64,000 nt of DNA, taken from the NCBI GenBank assembly GCA_001414485.1, contig LLEY01000026.1:372001-436000 (forward strand), given 5' to 3'. Positions within the stretch are counted from its first letter, which is position 1. The number at the start of each line of letters is the position of its first letter. Below are positions 11,402-22,859 of the stretch, piece after piece. Both the position numbers and the translations under genes were made by a program. Source of the DNA: Calycina herbarum. Its lineage: Eukaryota; Ascomycota; Leotiomycetes; Helotiales; Pezizellaceae. Below the pieces are notes generated by a model. The model worked only from the letters and a program-made list of their open reading frames with translations. It was not told where the DNA came from and did no database searches.

Positions 11402-12797
11402 ATGTCATATCCAAAAGCCTATCTGCAGGAGATAGACGACTTGAATCGGGAAATTCTTAATTCACAACCAACCGACATTCTTCAATTCTGCGCCAATTTC
11501 TTTGCGAGGCGTTTAGAGTTGGAACGTGCGGAATTCCATTCGTCGACAACACATTCCAAAGATCGCAAGATGCCTGGAAGTACATTCCCCGGTCGATTGG
11601 GAACAAACTCCAACCCTTTCGGTGCGCCCGAGAAGGAAAGAAAGGCTGGCGGAATTATGAAGGTCATGGAGGAAGAAGAGAACGATACCGTTGCGTCGCC
11701 AGCAACATCAAGCTTTGGCTTTGGAGCCGGAAACTCTACATTTGGTTCGTCTTTCGGTGGTGATGCTGCAGGCCAAGGTCCACCATCTTCATTCAAGCCA
11801 GCAAGTACCGAGGGCTTCCCAGCACATTACGGTATGGGTAGGCGAACTTCAGTATCTGCAGAGTCATTGAATCCAACTGCATCATCCAACGACAATTGGT
11901 CCCCTCCATTTCACCAAAAAACTGCAGAGCAGATTTCGAGGCTGAAGAAGTCGATTTCAGGAAACTTCCTGTTCAGCCACTTGGATGATGAGCAAAGCTC
12001 TCAAATCCTAGGTGCTTTAGTCGAGAAGCCAATTCCCGCGAAAGATATCAAGGTAAATATAATTTAGCCAAAAAACTTACTATCATAACTGACTTGTGCT
12101 CCAGGTCATCACTCAAGGCGATCAAGGTGATTTCTTCTATGTAGTTGAGAAGGGAACTTTCGGTGTCTACGTCAATTCCACAGGTGAGGTTCAGCCAGGC
12201 CCTGATGGTCTCGGAACCAAGGTGGCAACCATCGAGTCTGGCGGCTCTTTTGGAGAGTTAGCTCTGATGTACAATGCTCCCAGAGCGGCCACTGTCATCT
12301 CTGCTGATCCATCCTGCACGCTTTGGGCCCTAGATCGAATCACTTTCCGTCGTATCCTTATGGACTCAACGTTCCAACGCCGCCGTTTGTACGAAAGCTT
12401 CTTGGAAGAAGTGCCTCTTCTCTCTACCCTCACCAAATACGAGAGATCAAAGATCGCAGATGCTTTGGAGACGCAAAAATTCCCAGAAGGAACGACAATT
12501 ATCCGGGAGGGAGATGTTGGCGAAGCCTTTTACCTCCTCGAGAGCGGCGAAGCAGATGCTTTCAAGAAGGGCACAAGCAATCCTGTCAAACACTATCAGA
12601 AGGGAGACTACTTTGGTGAGCTTGCTCTACTCGATGACAAGCCTCGGGCAGCTAGTGTTGTTAGCAAGACGGAGGTCAAGGTTGCCACACTTGGGAAGGA
12701 TGGCTTCCAAAGACTATTGGGGCCCGTTGCAAGTATCATGAGAAGAACCAAATATGAGACTGGTGTTGAAGAGATTGATCCACTTCATAAGAAATGA
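11402..12797 (+). CDS. BCY1: Regulatory subunit of cAMP-dependent protein kinase
   Basis: Exons 11402-12052 and 12105-12797 (52-bp intron) give 447 residues. The N-terminus (YLQEIDDLNREILNSQPTDILQFCANFFARRLELER) is the RIIa dimerisation/docking domain. GRRTSVSAE near residue 142 is the inhibitory site occupying the catalytic cleft; its serine makes this a type-II-like substrate site. Two cyclic-nucleotide-binding domains follow, each with its phosphate-binding cassette: FGELALMYNAPRAATV and FGELALLDDKPRAASV, both with the critical Glu and Arg. It holds PKA inactive until cAMP binds, in the cytoplasm and nucleus. The start ATG at 11402 gives the complete docking domain. Confidence 0.97.
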
Positions 12798-13241
12798 GGG
12801 AAACCATTTTGGAAGCTGGGAATTGTAGGAATGGGGTATGAGGTTTGGCGTTAGACATGGTTTTACGTTCGTTCATGAGATACAAGAAGTTTTTGGCGGC
12901 TCAGATACCTTGATGCAGAGAGCACAATGAGGCTTCCAATTGATTTTTTTAAATGCAGCGTTTTTGAGCAATGAATAAATGGTATCAATTTTGTTTGTTC
13001 TTGATTGTAGTGCATAGCCATATGTTGATGGCCATGAATTAAACTCCGCGACGCCAGAGTATATCACCATCCTACCAACCAGTCTTATAGAAGCTCCCTC
13101 TCAACTTGGTCCTTGCTTCCTTCTTGTCAAGATATATCTGCTCCACCGCTTTTCAAACCAGAGTATACCACCACCATGCTTGCCTGTCAGTCTTACAAAA
13201 GCTCCCCTCTGAGCTAGCACCCTGTCTTCTCCTCTCTAGCA
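12798..13241. other. Convergent 3' region with a degenerate local duplication
   Basis: This 444-bp stretch separates BCY1 and SPF27. Two similar blocks of about 65 bp, starting GAGTATATCACCA near 13059 and GAGTATACCACCA near 13162, share CAGTCTTA-AGAAGCTCC-type sequence. A shorter CCTGTC(T/G)TCTCCTCTC duplicate at about 13221 and 13254 extends into the SPF27 stop region. No gene is visible. Confidence 0.5.
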
Positions 13242-13874
13242 TCAGCTCGCGCCCTGTCGTCTCCTCTCCAAAATCTCCCTCCTCAACTGCTCACACGCAA
13301 CCTCAGTCTCCAAAACCCTACCAACACCCCTCTTCCACCCCTCCTCCAGTCCCTTAACCTCAGGTCCTACACCCTCCTGTGCTCCCTTCCTTGCGATAAC
13401 CACTTCATCGATTTCCGCTTTCCTCTCCGCTAGTTCTCTTTCTAATCCCCGTAGGATATCTTCTAATTGTGAATTCCCTATTAACCACGAGTTCTTGCCG
13501 AATTGGTCGAGGAGCACGAGGTTTGTGAGGCGGGAGGTGAGGTAGGTTTGTGATGTGTTTGCTTTTTGTAATGCGGAGCGCCATTGTAATAAGCTCTCTG
13601 GATCTTGTTTGGAAGAGGAGGGCGGTTCTTGGGCTTCGTAGCGGGAGAGGTCTACTGCTTGTAGGGGCTTTTTCTGGGAGATGCGGAGGTGTTCGGCTTC
13701 TATTAATGGGGAGAAGTGTTGCGGGGGGAGAGGGGGGAGGGAGGGGTGAGGGGTGGTTGTGTCGTCGTGGGAGAGTTCGGAGGTTATGAGGGCGAGGGCT
13801 GCGGCGCGTTCTGAGGGGGTGGGTTCGCTGTCTATATAGGGGAGGGAATCGTGGATGGTATTTAGGAGAGGCAT
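13242..13874 (-). CDS. cwf7: Pre-mRNA splicing factor SPF27 (BCAS2/Cwf7 family)
   Basis: Single exon, 210 residues from the ATG at 13872-13874. The opening MPLLNTIHDSLPYIDSEPTPSER is the signature N-terminus of BCAS2/SPF27 proteins. The open frame extends further upstream, but without an ATG and in proline-rich sequence. The rest is helical with coiled-coil character (LERELAERKAEIDEVVIARK, CEQLRREILERRR) and contains NSQLEDILRGLERELAE. SPF27 is a core member of the Prp19/NineTeen complex that remodels the spliceosome at activation. It is divergent from the ceramidase gene, with only 327 bp between start codons. Confidence 0.9.
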   Translation of the reverse strand: MPLLNTIHDSLPYIDSEPTPSERAAALALITSELSHDDTTTPHPSLPPLPPQHFSPLIEAEHLRISQKKPLQAVDLSRYEAQEPPSSSKQDPESLLQWRSALQKANTSQTYLTSRLTNLVLLDQFGKNSWLIGNSQLEDILRGLERELAERKAEIDEVVIARKGAQEGVGPEVKGLEEGWKRGVGRVLETEVACEQLRREILERRRQGAS

Positions 13875-14201
13875 TTTTGTTTTTCGGATTGGGGATTGAG
13901 GTTGAGGGGGGTGGTGGTTGGATTGTGAGGGTTTGAATGCTCTGGGGGATTTTCTTTCGCGTCGCAAAGAGCATTTGATAGCGGATGGGATCTGCGACAG
14001 GGGTGTGGCTGGAGCTTGAGGTGCGGGTGGGTTGGTGGCGTTGCGGAGCTCTCTTGCTTCTTCGTCACTTGAAGCTTGTTTTCAAGCTTCGAAAGCTCCT
14101 TCCTACAACATCGTGTGCCATGACTTGAAGTACAACTCGACTATCCCTCCGAGAGGGCACGTAAATCACGAGTTACGAAACGAAATCACATTCTGGAAAT
14201 C
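13875..14201. promoter_or_regulatory. Short divergent promoter, SPF27 and ceramidase
   Basis: A 327-bp interval between two start codons on opposite strands, so both core promoters must lie here. It contains a GCTTGTTTTCAAGC dyad at about 14072-14085. No clear TATA box was seen. Confidence 0.5.
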
Positions 14202-16622
14202 ATGGAAGCTTCAGAATCCAAGCATTCCAAGGCGGGACCTTCGGAGCCACCTCTACGAAGTCCCTCCAAACGCGCCACGAGATACTGTTCCTTGCTTGTT
14301 CTTTTCAAGTTTCTATCAATTTTATTTATCCTGCTGTTTATATTTGGTCTTTCTTCCATTTTCTTCGGGCATCGATCGGGAACCCTCTGGTCTTGGAAAG
14401 CTTATGATGGATATGAGGAATCTGGTGGGAAGAACGGAAGCTCCGGAGGGAATAAATACCTTTTGGGAGTTGGCAAGGCCGATATCACAGGGTAAACGCT
14501 TTTGCATTCCCGAAGTATGATGGCACTATGCTGATACAGTTTCAGACCCGTTGTGGAAATAAATATGATGGGATACGCGGATCCAAAGCAAGTCGGTTCT
14601 GGCCTGCGTCAACGTCTATACTCCCGAGCATTTATCGTTGGAGATATTGAACATCCGGATGATAGATTTGTTTATCTTGTTTTGGATACACAATCTGGAG
14701 ATACTGCTGTTCGATATGGAATTCTTCACGGGCTAGTTGAACTAGGAAGTGATTACTCGGTTTATGGACAACACAATGTTGCTGTGACAGGGACACATTC
14801 TCATTCTGGGCCGGGAGCTTGGTTGAATTATTTGCTACCCCAGATTACGAGTAAGGGATTTGATAAGCAGAGTTACCAAGCTATTGTGGATGGGGCGTTG
14901 TTGTCAATACAGCGAGCGCATCGCAGTTTACAACCTGGATATCTGACAGCGGGCTCTACAAAAGTGTTTGGGGCGAACATCAATCGAAGTCTCTATGCAT
15001 ATCTCGCAAACCCCGAAGCCGAGAGGGCGAAATACAATGAGAGTACCGAGGACGATGGATCCGCCGAGAAGACCTTGACGTTACTTCGGTTCCAGCGAGC
15101 TTCGGATGGGAAGAACACGGGAGTACTGACTTGGTTTCCAACCCATGGAACTTCAATGTTGGGAAACAATACCTTGATATCAGGAGACAACAAAGGGGTA
15201 GCGGCCGATCTTTTCGAGAAGAGTTTTTCGAAAGATGATGAAAATGTCGCTGAAGGCTTTGTGGCTGGGTTCTCTCAAGCAAATGTGGGGGACACCAGCC
15301 CCAATGTTCTTGGAGCGTGGTGTGAAGATGGGTCTGGAGAAGAATGCAGCTTCAAAAACAGCACATGCAGCGACGGTAAAAGTCAATATTGCCATGCTCG
15401 AGGACCATTTTTCAGAAAGCAAGACAACGGAGCCTCCTCCTGCTACGAAATTGGCAAGCGTCAATTCGAACCTGCCAAGACACTCTACAACTCAATGGAC
15501 AAGAAGGGAACCCCGGTGACAGGACCTTCGGTTAAGTCATTCCATGTTTTTCAGGACTTTTCCAACTACAGCTTTCCTCTTGACAATGGAAGCTATGTGA
15601 CGACCTGCCCAGCGGCTCTAGGATATTCTTTCGCAGCTGGTACTTCTGATGGTCCCGGTGCATTTGATTTCACGCAAAATGACCCAGGGGCCCCGAACGC
15701 CTCACCAGTCTGGCGAGTAGTGTCGGGTTTCATCAAAGCCCCAAGCAAGGAACAACAGCGATGCCATTATCCAAAACCAATCCTTCTCGACGTTGGAGAA
15801 GTGACCTCGCCATATCTCTGGACCCCAAACATTGTCGACATCCAAGTCCTACGAGTAGGACAATTCGTGATAGTAGTTTCACCAGGTGAAGTAACAACCA
15901 CCTCAGGCCGCCGCTGGAAAGAAGCAATCCACGAACAAGCAAAATCACTCTCCTTGTCTGGAACTTCTTCCGAACCCATCGTCGTCTTAGGCGGTCCCGC
16001 GAATTCATACACCCATTACATCGCCACGCCCGAAGAATACTCAATCCAAAGATACGAAGGAGCATCCACTCTCTACGGGCCCTGGACTTTGAACGCATAC
16101 ATAAACTTGACACTAAACCACCTGCCCCACCTCTCCTCGTTCGCAACTTCAAAGCCAGGACCTGGTCCCCTCCCACCAAACAACGTAAACGCCTCCCTCT
16201 CCTTCATCACAGGCGTCGTCTTCGACGGAACACCCCTCTTCAAAAAATTTGGCCAAGTAATCCAAGATGTCCGTCCTTCATACCCCATAGGCTCCACCAT
16301 ATCCGCAAAATTCATAGGCGCAAATCCACGGAACAACTTAAGACTTGAAGATACATACGCCGCCATCGAGAAATACGATACATCTAGTTCGAGATGGACA
16401 AGAGTGAGGGATGACAGTGATTGGTCTCTCATCTTCAATTGGAAACGAACGAATGAGGTTTTGGGTATTAGTGAGGTGGAGATTATTTGGGAGACTGGAC
16501 AGGAAGAAGAGGGGAGGGTTGGAGCTGGTCAGTATAGGTTGAGGTATTTTGGGGATTCTAAGGCGGTTGGGCGGACGGTTACGGGGTTTGAGGGGGTGAG
16601 TGGGGAGTTTGTGTTGACTTGA
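14202..16622 (+). CDS. Neutral/alkaline ceramidase
   Basis: Exons 14202-14491 and 14546-16622 (54-bp intron) give 788 residues. After a short basic N-terminus comes one strong hydrophobic helix (residues about 31-58, LLVLFKFLSILFILLFIFGLSS), a signal anchor placing the enzyme in the secretory pathway. The catalytic part starts at YLLGVGKADITGPVVEINMMGYA. GTHSHSGPG and THGTSMLGNNTLISGDNKG contain the zinc-binding histidines, and VGDTSPNVLG holds the predicted nucleophilic serine of this family. The C-terminal immunoglobulin-like domain is present, so the length is complete. It hydrolyses ceramide to sphingosine and fatty acid, most likely at the cell surface or in endomembranes. Confidence 0.95.
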
Positions 16623-16735
16623 GGAATGACAAGATTCAGAATAGGATTTGGGAGATGGGAGTTTGTAATAAGCAGACTTGAAATTGAGGAGAGAAGAGTT
16701 GGAGACACGAATGATGGCATGGTGTTTTAGTTGAT

Positions 16736-17443
16736 ACTTATTCATTGCTAAGTACGTAGTTTCACTGTCCTTTTGTTTTCTCCTTTTTTGGTCAAGTGTG
16801 AAGAGCTATTCCAAATCCTCGCTTCCTCAAATCAACATCGGATCGCGGTAGACAAAACTCATTGTTGTGCCAACTTTCCAAATATTACCTTACATACTTT
16901 AGGACAATCGAAATCTTATTAGTCTAAGCTAACCAAGTTAATAGCCTAAATCTTCTCAAAAGTTTAGATTGATTGCCTTGAATTACACTCCAAAGTTGGA
17001 ACAAACGAGATAAGTAGGCAGGTACGAAACTGAAGTATTTACTAGTTACTGTCGACTTTCATGTCTACCGCGAGGCCCGTTTTACGAGTGAGTCGGCTTG
17101 ACACACATCCATAACCCGAATTGAGGAAGGTGTGGTAAAATAGTCCATCCTTTCCATCCTTATTCTTTAGTGAGCAAGAGAGTTGAGCACTGCTCTCCGG
17201 CGCCCTTCTTTCTTATTGTTTTTGTCTATAAGGCTTAGTAGGTTTCACTCCAAAAAAATTACCCTTTCATTATGCCAGACTATTTCAAAGAACAAGATAG
17301 AAAGGAGCCGGAGAGCAATTACTGATCCTCTTACACATTTTGGGTTAGGATGGTATAGTAATTCAGTTCATTCATCCTTATTCATTACTAACTACATAGT
17401 TTTACAATCCTTTTTGTCTTCTTGTCATGCGCGAAAAGCGATT
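16736..17443 (+). repeat. Pair of diverged direct repeats about 640 bp apart
   Basis: The block starting CTTATTCATTGCTAAGTACG near 16736 matches the block starting CTTATTCATTACTAACTACA near 17379 for about 65-75 bp. Both continue through a T-rich TCCTTTTTGT-like stretch to GCGAAAAGCGATT/TGTGAAGAGCTATT. They flank the MITE remnant; coordinates cover both copies and the interval. Confidence 0.6.
16890..17073 (-). mobile_element. MITE copy, inverted orientation, one end missing
   Basis: Read on the minus strand from 17073 it begins TCGCGGTAGACATGAAAGTC, then TAGTAAATACTTCAG and CGTACCTGCCTAC, the same order as in the copies at 9729 and 27621. The opposite end near 16890 fades without a recognisable terminal repeat, so that boundary is approximate. 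Confidence 0.6.
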
Positions 17444-17573
17444 GCAGATTATTTTTGAGACCGGGAAAAAACGAGAGGGATATCAAAAACTAGATTCTCG
17501 CTCGCTCCATAGCGAAAATAAACGCCTTCCAAACTCCCGCTAAACAACCGGTACAAATCCATCTGTCCTAGTT

Positions 17574-20500
17574 TTACCAAGCTCTCTTCTTTCTCTCCGC
17601 CTGATCCCACTTCCAAGCATCTTCGAATGCAGTTGGTTTTGCCTTGGTATCACTTTCTTCAAGACCCAACTTCCTAACAACCTGGAATGCACCCGTCCCC
17701 ACACTCATAGTTTGTCCCATGATGATGCACTCACTCACCCCCTCAATCTGATCAGACTTCATGCCCGCAGCAGCATCAAAAAGATGATCAGGTGTCTTCT
17801 CAAAAGAAGCAAGTTGCAAAACACTATCTCTCATCTTCGACAATCCGAATCGAGTGATACCGAGGACTTCTCCCTTGTAAGTCATGACATCGGCTAGAAG
17901 CTGCATGTGTCGAGGATCAATGGCCATCTCATTCATGACAACGCCGATTTCCTTCGCGATGGTCGATCGTGCTGCTTCAATTCCCAAGACCTCGCGATTT
18001 TCCATCACATTGTTGGAAATGACGTGTGCTCCTTCAACTCCTTCTGTGTTCATACAGGCTCGGAGTCCGTATCCTTCGACGAGAACTGTGTAAACTATTG
18101 GCTCCTTGTCCGACTTGTTGATAACGGCTCGAGTGGCATCCGGATAACCTGATATAGCGATCTCAGGTAAAGCCCGCTTCAGATAGTTGACACGAAGAAG
18201 CAGGTCATTCTTGTCTACTTCCAACCCTGCTGCCTTCCTAGCCTTGGCTGCTGCGGTAACTCCACGAGCTCCCATATTCCCACCAGTAGTCTCCAAAACG
18301 TTGATAAAAATATAGCTGCCTTTGACTGTCACATTGTCACCTGGGATCTTCAATTTCTTTTGCTTGCAGATTGTCTCAGCAATGCCGAAAGGAGTGAGTC
18401 CGAGCATCATTTTGTTGATGGCATCCAAATTAACGGAGAGGCATATGGTTGCTTTATGTGCTGACCACATATCCTCAACATAATGAATGACTTCGCGAAT
18501 ATATGTCTTTTCCACTAGACCCTTCACAACCTTTGCTGCTTCCATCGCATGGGGATTTTGAAGGGGACAGGAGATGATAGGTGTGCTAATGTTCTTCGAA
18601 GCGTTAATGATTTCCTTGATACGTGGTACACCTTGCGTAATACTCATACCAGCGACACCAGCAAAATGGAAAGTCTTCAGAGTCATTTGGGTTCCAGGTT
18701 CTCCAATGGATTGAGCTCCAACAGCTCCAACAGCATGCCCCGGTTCGACGTGTGCCTTAGCATACTTGCTTAAGCACAGCTTGATAAATTCTTGCAAGGT
18801 GGCTCTCGAAACTTTGGAGACTCGATCCACCCAAGCCCTTTTTTGTGGGTCTTCTTTCGACATGTCGTACCGCACTTTGGTGTCTTTTGGGTCATCTTCT
18901 AATATTTCGAGGCCAGCCTTCTCCCGTGCTCTTGCCATAGTTGTGGCTAGGCCCCGAACGAATTCGGTAATTGTATCAACAAAATCTCGGGCACTTTCAT
19001 GCTCATCGACCGCATAATCGCTGTCGTCTCGATAATCTAGAGGCTCACCTCGCAGCAAACCCTTTCTAAGATATTTCGTCTTTTCTTTGGCTAGATATTT
19101 ATCGCAGAGTGCTGTGATTTGGTATGGCAATAGGCAAGGGTCCTCGTTTTTGAAAGTTGTGGTTTCGGCATGCTTCCAGGTTCTTTGGAAGTGAACAGGT
19201 ACAGCTGAGCCCTCCATATCCACAGGATCAAGCTTATCTGCTCCAAATTGGAATTGGACGATTCCGCCAGAAGAGTTTCGTACGGTGTCGTCATATCTTG
19301 TGGAAAGGTCCTCAAGTGATTTCATAAGCCTTCGTGACATATATCCGGTTTCTGCTGTCTTGACCGCAGTGTCGACCAAACCTTCACGTCCCGAGATGGC
19401 GTGAAACAGGAATTCGGAAGGCGTGAGACCTGTGAAGAAGCTGTCGAAAACAAAACCCTTTGCTAAGGGCCTTCGATCCTTTTTGATGAAATGGGGTAAA
19501 GTTCGGTCTTGAAAACCATCCGCAACACGCTTCCCGCCAATGATTTGCTGTCCTACGACCGCTACCATCTGAGCGACGTTAATAGAGGACCCCTTGGATC
19601 CAGATTTCGCCATGATCAATGGAGAATTCCATTTGCTCAAGGACGCGATACAGTAATCTCCTGCTGCACCTCTGACTTTACTCAAAATACCCGAAATGGA
19701 ATTCTCAAGCGTCTCTTCCATATCACACCCTGTAGCCTTCTCGAGTTTACCATCTTGAAATTCTTTTATAATTTGTCCAGCCTCATGATAGGCCTTGTCC
19801 ACCAATTTCTGTTTTTCTGCTGTGAGCGCCGCCGATGGATAAACGTCATTGATACCGATGGAAAATCCTTGGTTTGTGAGATATCTTGCCGATAATTTTG
19901 CGAGCCGGTTCATACATCTCACTGCTTCATCCGGACCGAAATCTCTTAGGATAATGTAGAATATCGAGTCCTTTTTTCCTGATCCAACAGTCGTCTTGTC
20001 CATCCTACCACACATGACCTCGGAATTACGTACCACGAGCCACCCATCGTTATCGTCCATATCGGGACACTTGCCTGCCACAAATGAATAGTCACGGCAC
20101 TTAGCATCTAGATTGACTTTGACGAGCGATTGCTTGTTTGGTCGCATAAGCATGCTAAAGACTTGTTTTCCGGTCCAAAGCGCCTCGGGTTTCAAAATCG
20201 CTGGAGGTGGTAGATCAAGGTGGAGATTACCATCGACCATATACATGCAAAGATTGGTGAATGTTTTTCGATCGAAGAAGTTTTCCTTGCTACTCAGAAG
20301 ATAAGCAGCCGTAATAAAATCTTGAGTCGCAGAAATGATTGGTTCTCCATTTTTGGGGGTTGAAAGGTTGTTTTTGACTCCCATGAGGTTTATGGCCTCT
20401 GTTCTTGCTTCTTCGGTTTGGGGAACATGCAAGTTCATTTCGTCACCGTCAAAATCTGCGTTGTATGGATTGCAAACACACTCGTTGAGACGGAAAGTTC

Positions 20501-22132
20501 TCCAGGGCCTAACTTTAACGTAATGGCTCATGATACTGAGCTTGTGCAAGGAAGGTTGTCTGTTGAACAGCACAATATCACCATCCTCAAGATGCCTCTC
20601 AACCACATCCCCGATCTTCAAAGCCTTCGACTCATTTTCCAATTTCGCAAACTTTAGCGAAATTTTGTGATCAGAACCTTTCTTGATGATTTGCTGAGCA
20701 CCGGGGTGTTTAGTGGCTCCATTTTTCACACATTGCCGCAATTTTGTCAAGTTGTGTCGTTGTACTCGCTCGGGGTAAGTGAGGTTCATCGCAACCAATA
20801 TTGGTATCGCAACCTCCTCAACCCCAAGATTTGGATCGGGCGAGATAACTGTACGACCAGAGAAATCGACACGCTTTCCAGACAAGTTTCCTCTGAAGCG
20901 TCCTTGTTTCCCTTTTAGTCGCTGGCAGAATCCTCGTATGGGCTTCCCGAATCCAGTTTGCTGGAGACCGGGAACATCACTGTTGACGTAAAGTGCGAGT
21001 TGCAATTGGAGAAAATCCCACTGCTCCATGATTGTTTGGAGGCTTTGCCCTTTGAGTAGTGCTGCTCGAATCAATGAACTGATATGGACGATATCAGCTA
21101 GCTTCGTAGTTAGATCGTCCTCGGTACTGGCACCGTCCTGCGCAACTGAAGGTCGTATACAAATTGGAGGAGCTGGGACGAATTGCCATAGGAACATCTC
21201 TGGTCTTCCTTCGGCAGGGTTGATATTTAAAAGCTCGCAGTCGCTGGGCGAGATTAGCTGGAAAAGTTTCAACACGCGCAGAGGGCTAAGGTCCTCCATC
21301 GCCTTTTTGACATGCTTATCCAGTTCCGGGTTGTGCTTCTTCGCCTCCTCAAAAGAAGCTTTGAATGCGATCGATCCCGGTGGTTCTTGTTTACTCTTGG
21401 CAGTTGACTTGTTGAAAACCGTGTATTTATCGTGTGCCAATTTGAGAGCTGCAACCTTTCGAATCTGACCATTGACTGTACCACAATACTGGCAAGTTTT
21501 TGTTTTCCGGCATTGTTCGTTGATTCGCTTGCAGATTTGAGTGCGTTTAAGATTATCGATTCCAGGCTTTCGAAGTTCCTTGAGAAAAGACCGTCGTTGA
21601 GGTTCAGTGAGCAATACTTTGGAACAGTCCTATCGACTTAGTTAGCCCTGGAACACATCATGTAGTTTAGTCACCATACTTTGCATATATTTTGCAAGAT
21701 CTTTTGAGTAAGACTCAAGTATCCAATGTGGAATGCGGGGAGTGCGAGTTTGATGTGTCCAAAGTGCCCATTACAATTTTGCAGTCCTTCGCCGCAGGTT
21801 TCGCATGCGCCAGTCTTGCTAGATATCCCCTGCGCAGAATAAAGCATCAGCATATGTCTTTCCGTCGTATATCTCAATATATGGTCTCACCAGTCTCGAG
21901 TCCAAAGCTCCATGTTGGGTGGGTCTTCGATTTTTCTCCACATCGTATAGCATGCGATCCGACACCTCGACAACGGCTTGATTTGCAATATCCTGATTGG
22001 ACCTAGAAGAGATTCGGTCAGCACAAGTTTTGTAGGTGTGAGACGGTTTGCGCACTGGATACCGAACTGCAATTCCTTGAACCGCTTTGGTGGGCGGTCC
22101 ACGACCTGCAGTTTTGTCGAATCGTGCAGCAT
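17574..22132 (-). CDS. RPC1: RNA polymerase III largest subunit (RPC1/C160)
   Basis: Four exons (22056-22132, 21891-22002, 21680-21829, 17574-21629) join in frame to 1464 residues, the usual length for this subunit. The N-terminus has the zinc ligands CETCGEGLQNCNGHFGHIKL and CKDCSKVLL. NADFDGDEMNLHVPQ is the absolutely conserved magnesium-binding loop of the active centre. The trigger-loop/bridge-helix region and the C-terminal VGAVGAQSIGEPGTQMTLKTFHFAGVAGMSITQGVPR segment are present. HLLFDAAAGMKSDQIEGVSECIIMGQ-type sequence near the end is specific to the Pol III subunit. It transcribes tRNAs, 5S rRNA and U6. The first introns use GTGCGC, GTGAGA and GTATGG donors. It is divergent from the BAG gene. 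Confidence 0.97.
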
Positions 22133-22859
22133 TTTGACAGTTGCTATCCGGAGGCAGTGCGAAACGGTTGAGAAGAATCAGTAGTGCATCTCAGTTCCTG
22201 TAGGTGGGTGTATGTAGAGGGAGTGCTACCGCATCTTGGAGTGTGTTTGCGACAGTTCAGTGTTGAATTAAGAGTCAGACTTGGGAGGGAGCTTCGAATA
22301 GAAAAAAAATGGTGGGGTACCGAGCATATGATCTCGGCTCTGGAAGCACTCCGAGGCCGACTTTACGCCGAATGATCGGAGCAGTGACTCGCTTGCTGGG
22401 TTGTTCTCCGCTGTTATCAATCAAGGAAAAACGGGTCTAGAAGCTGCCGGTTCTGACTGGTGATGAGCCTGCGAATAGGATCATTAATATCATCGGATAT
22501 GCCCGTATGATTACTGTATCAGTATAGAGTTATCGGTATAGATAGTTACTAAGACCCTAAGAATAATTGACTTGGTCTGCAGGTCGAGAAGTACTGCACA
22601 GTAGAATCCCGATATTCGGCCCCCAAAAAAACCCTTGTTCGGGTACCCCGGCGGCCAATGCCAACACGACAAGGCGGCCAGAGCAAGGCAAAGGAACCAG
22701 GCCAGGACCAAAAAACCAACCTCGAAGACGAGAGCGACTTGACTGTCAACCCACCCCATTCCTTCCTTCCCCATCGCACATTCACCGTGAGCACACACAG
22801 ACAAGGGTGATTCCTACTACTGCCGTCTGCAGGGCTAGGAAGGGGAAAAATCAGTCAAG
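22133..22859. promoter_or_regulatory. Divergent promoter of RPC1 and the BAG gene
   Basis: A 727-bp interval between divergently read genes. It should contain both promoters and, because the BAG reading frame lacks an ATG at its start, perhaps a first BAG exon. Pyrimidine/purine runs and GTACCCCGGCGG near 22641 are visible, but no defined motif is claimed. Confidence 0.5.

Larger units (their letters stand above)
16623..17573. other. Convergent 3' region with MITE remnant and direct repeat
   Basis: About 950 bp between the stops of ceramidase and RPC1. It contains a minus-oriented MITE remnant (about 16890-17073) lying between two diverged direct repeats at 16736-16812 and 17379-17443. No coding region is supported. 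Confidence 0.6.

Noticed and set aside
15733..16438. Minus-strand open frames within the ceramidase gene
   Set aside because: Antisense shadows of a clear conserved coding sequence.
19091..21484. Several open frames opposite or overlapping RPC1
   Set aside because: The RPC1 frame is continuous and conserved across the region; these are shadows.
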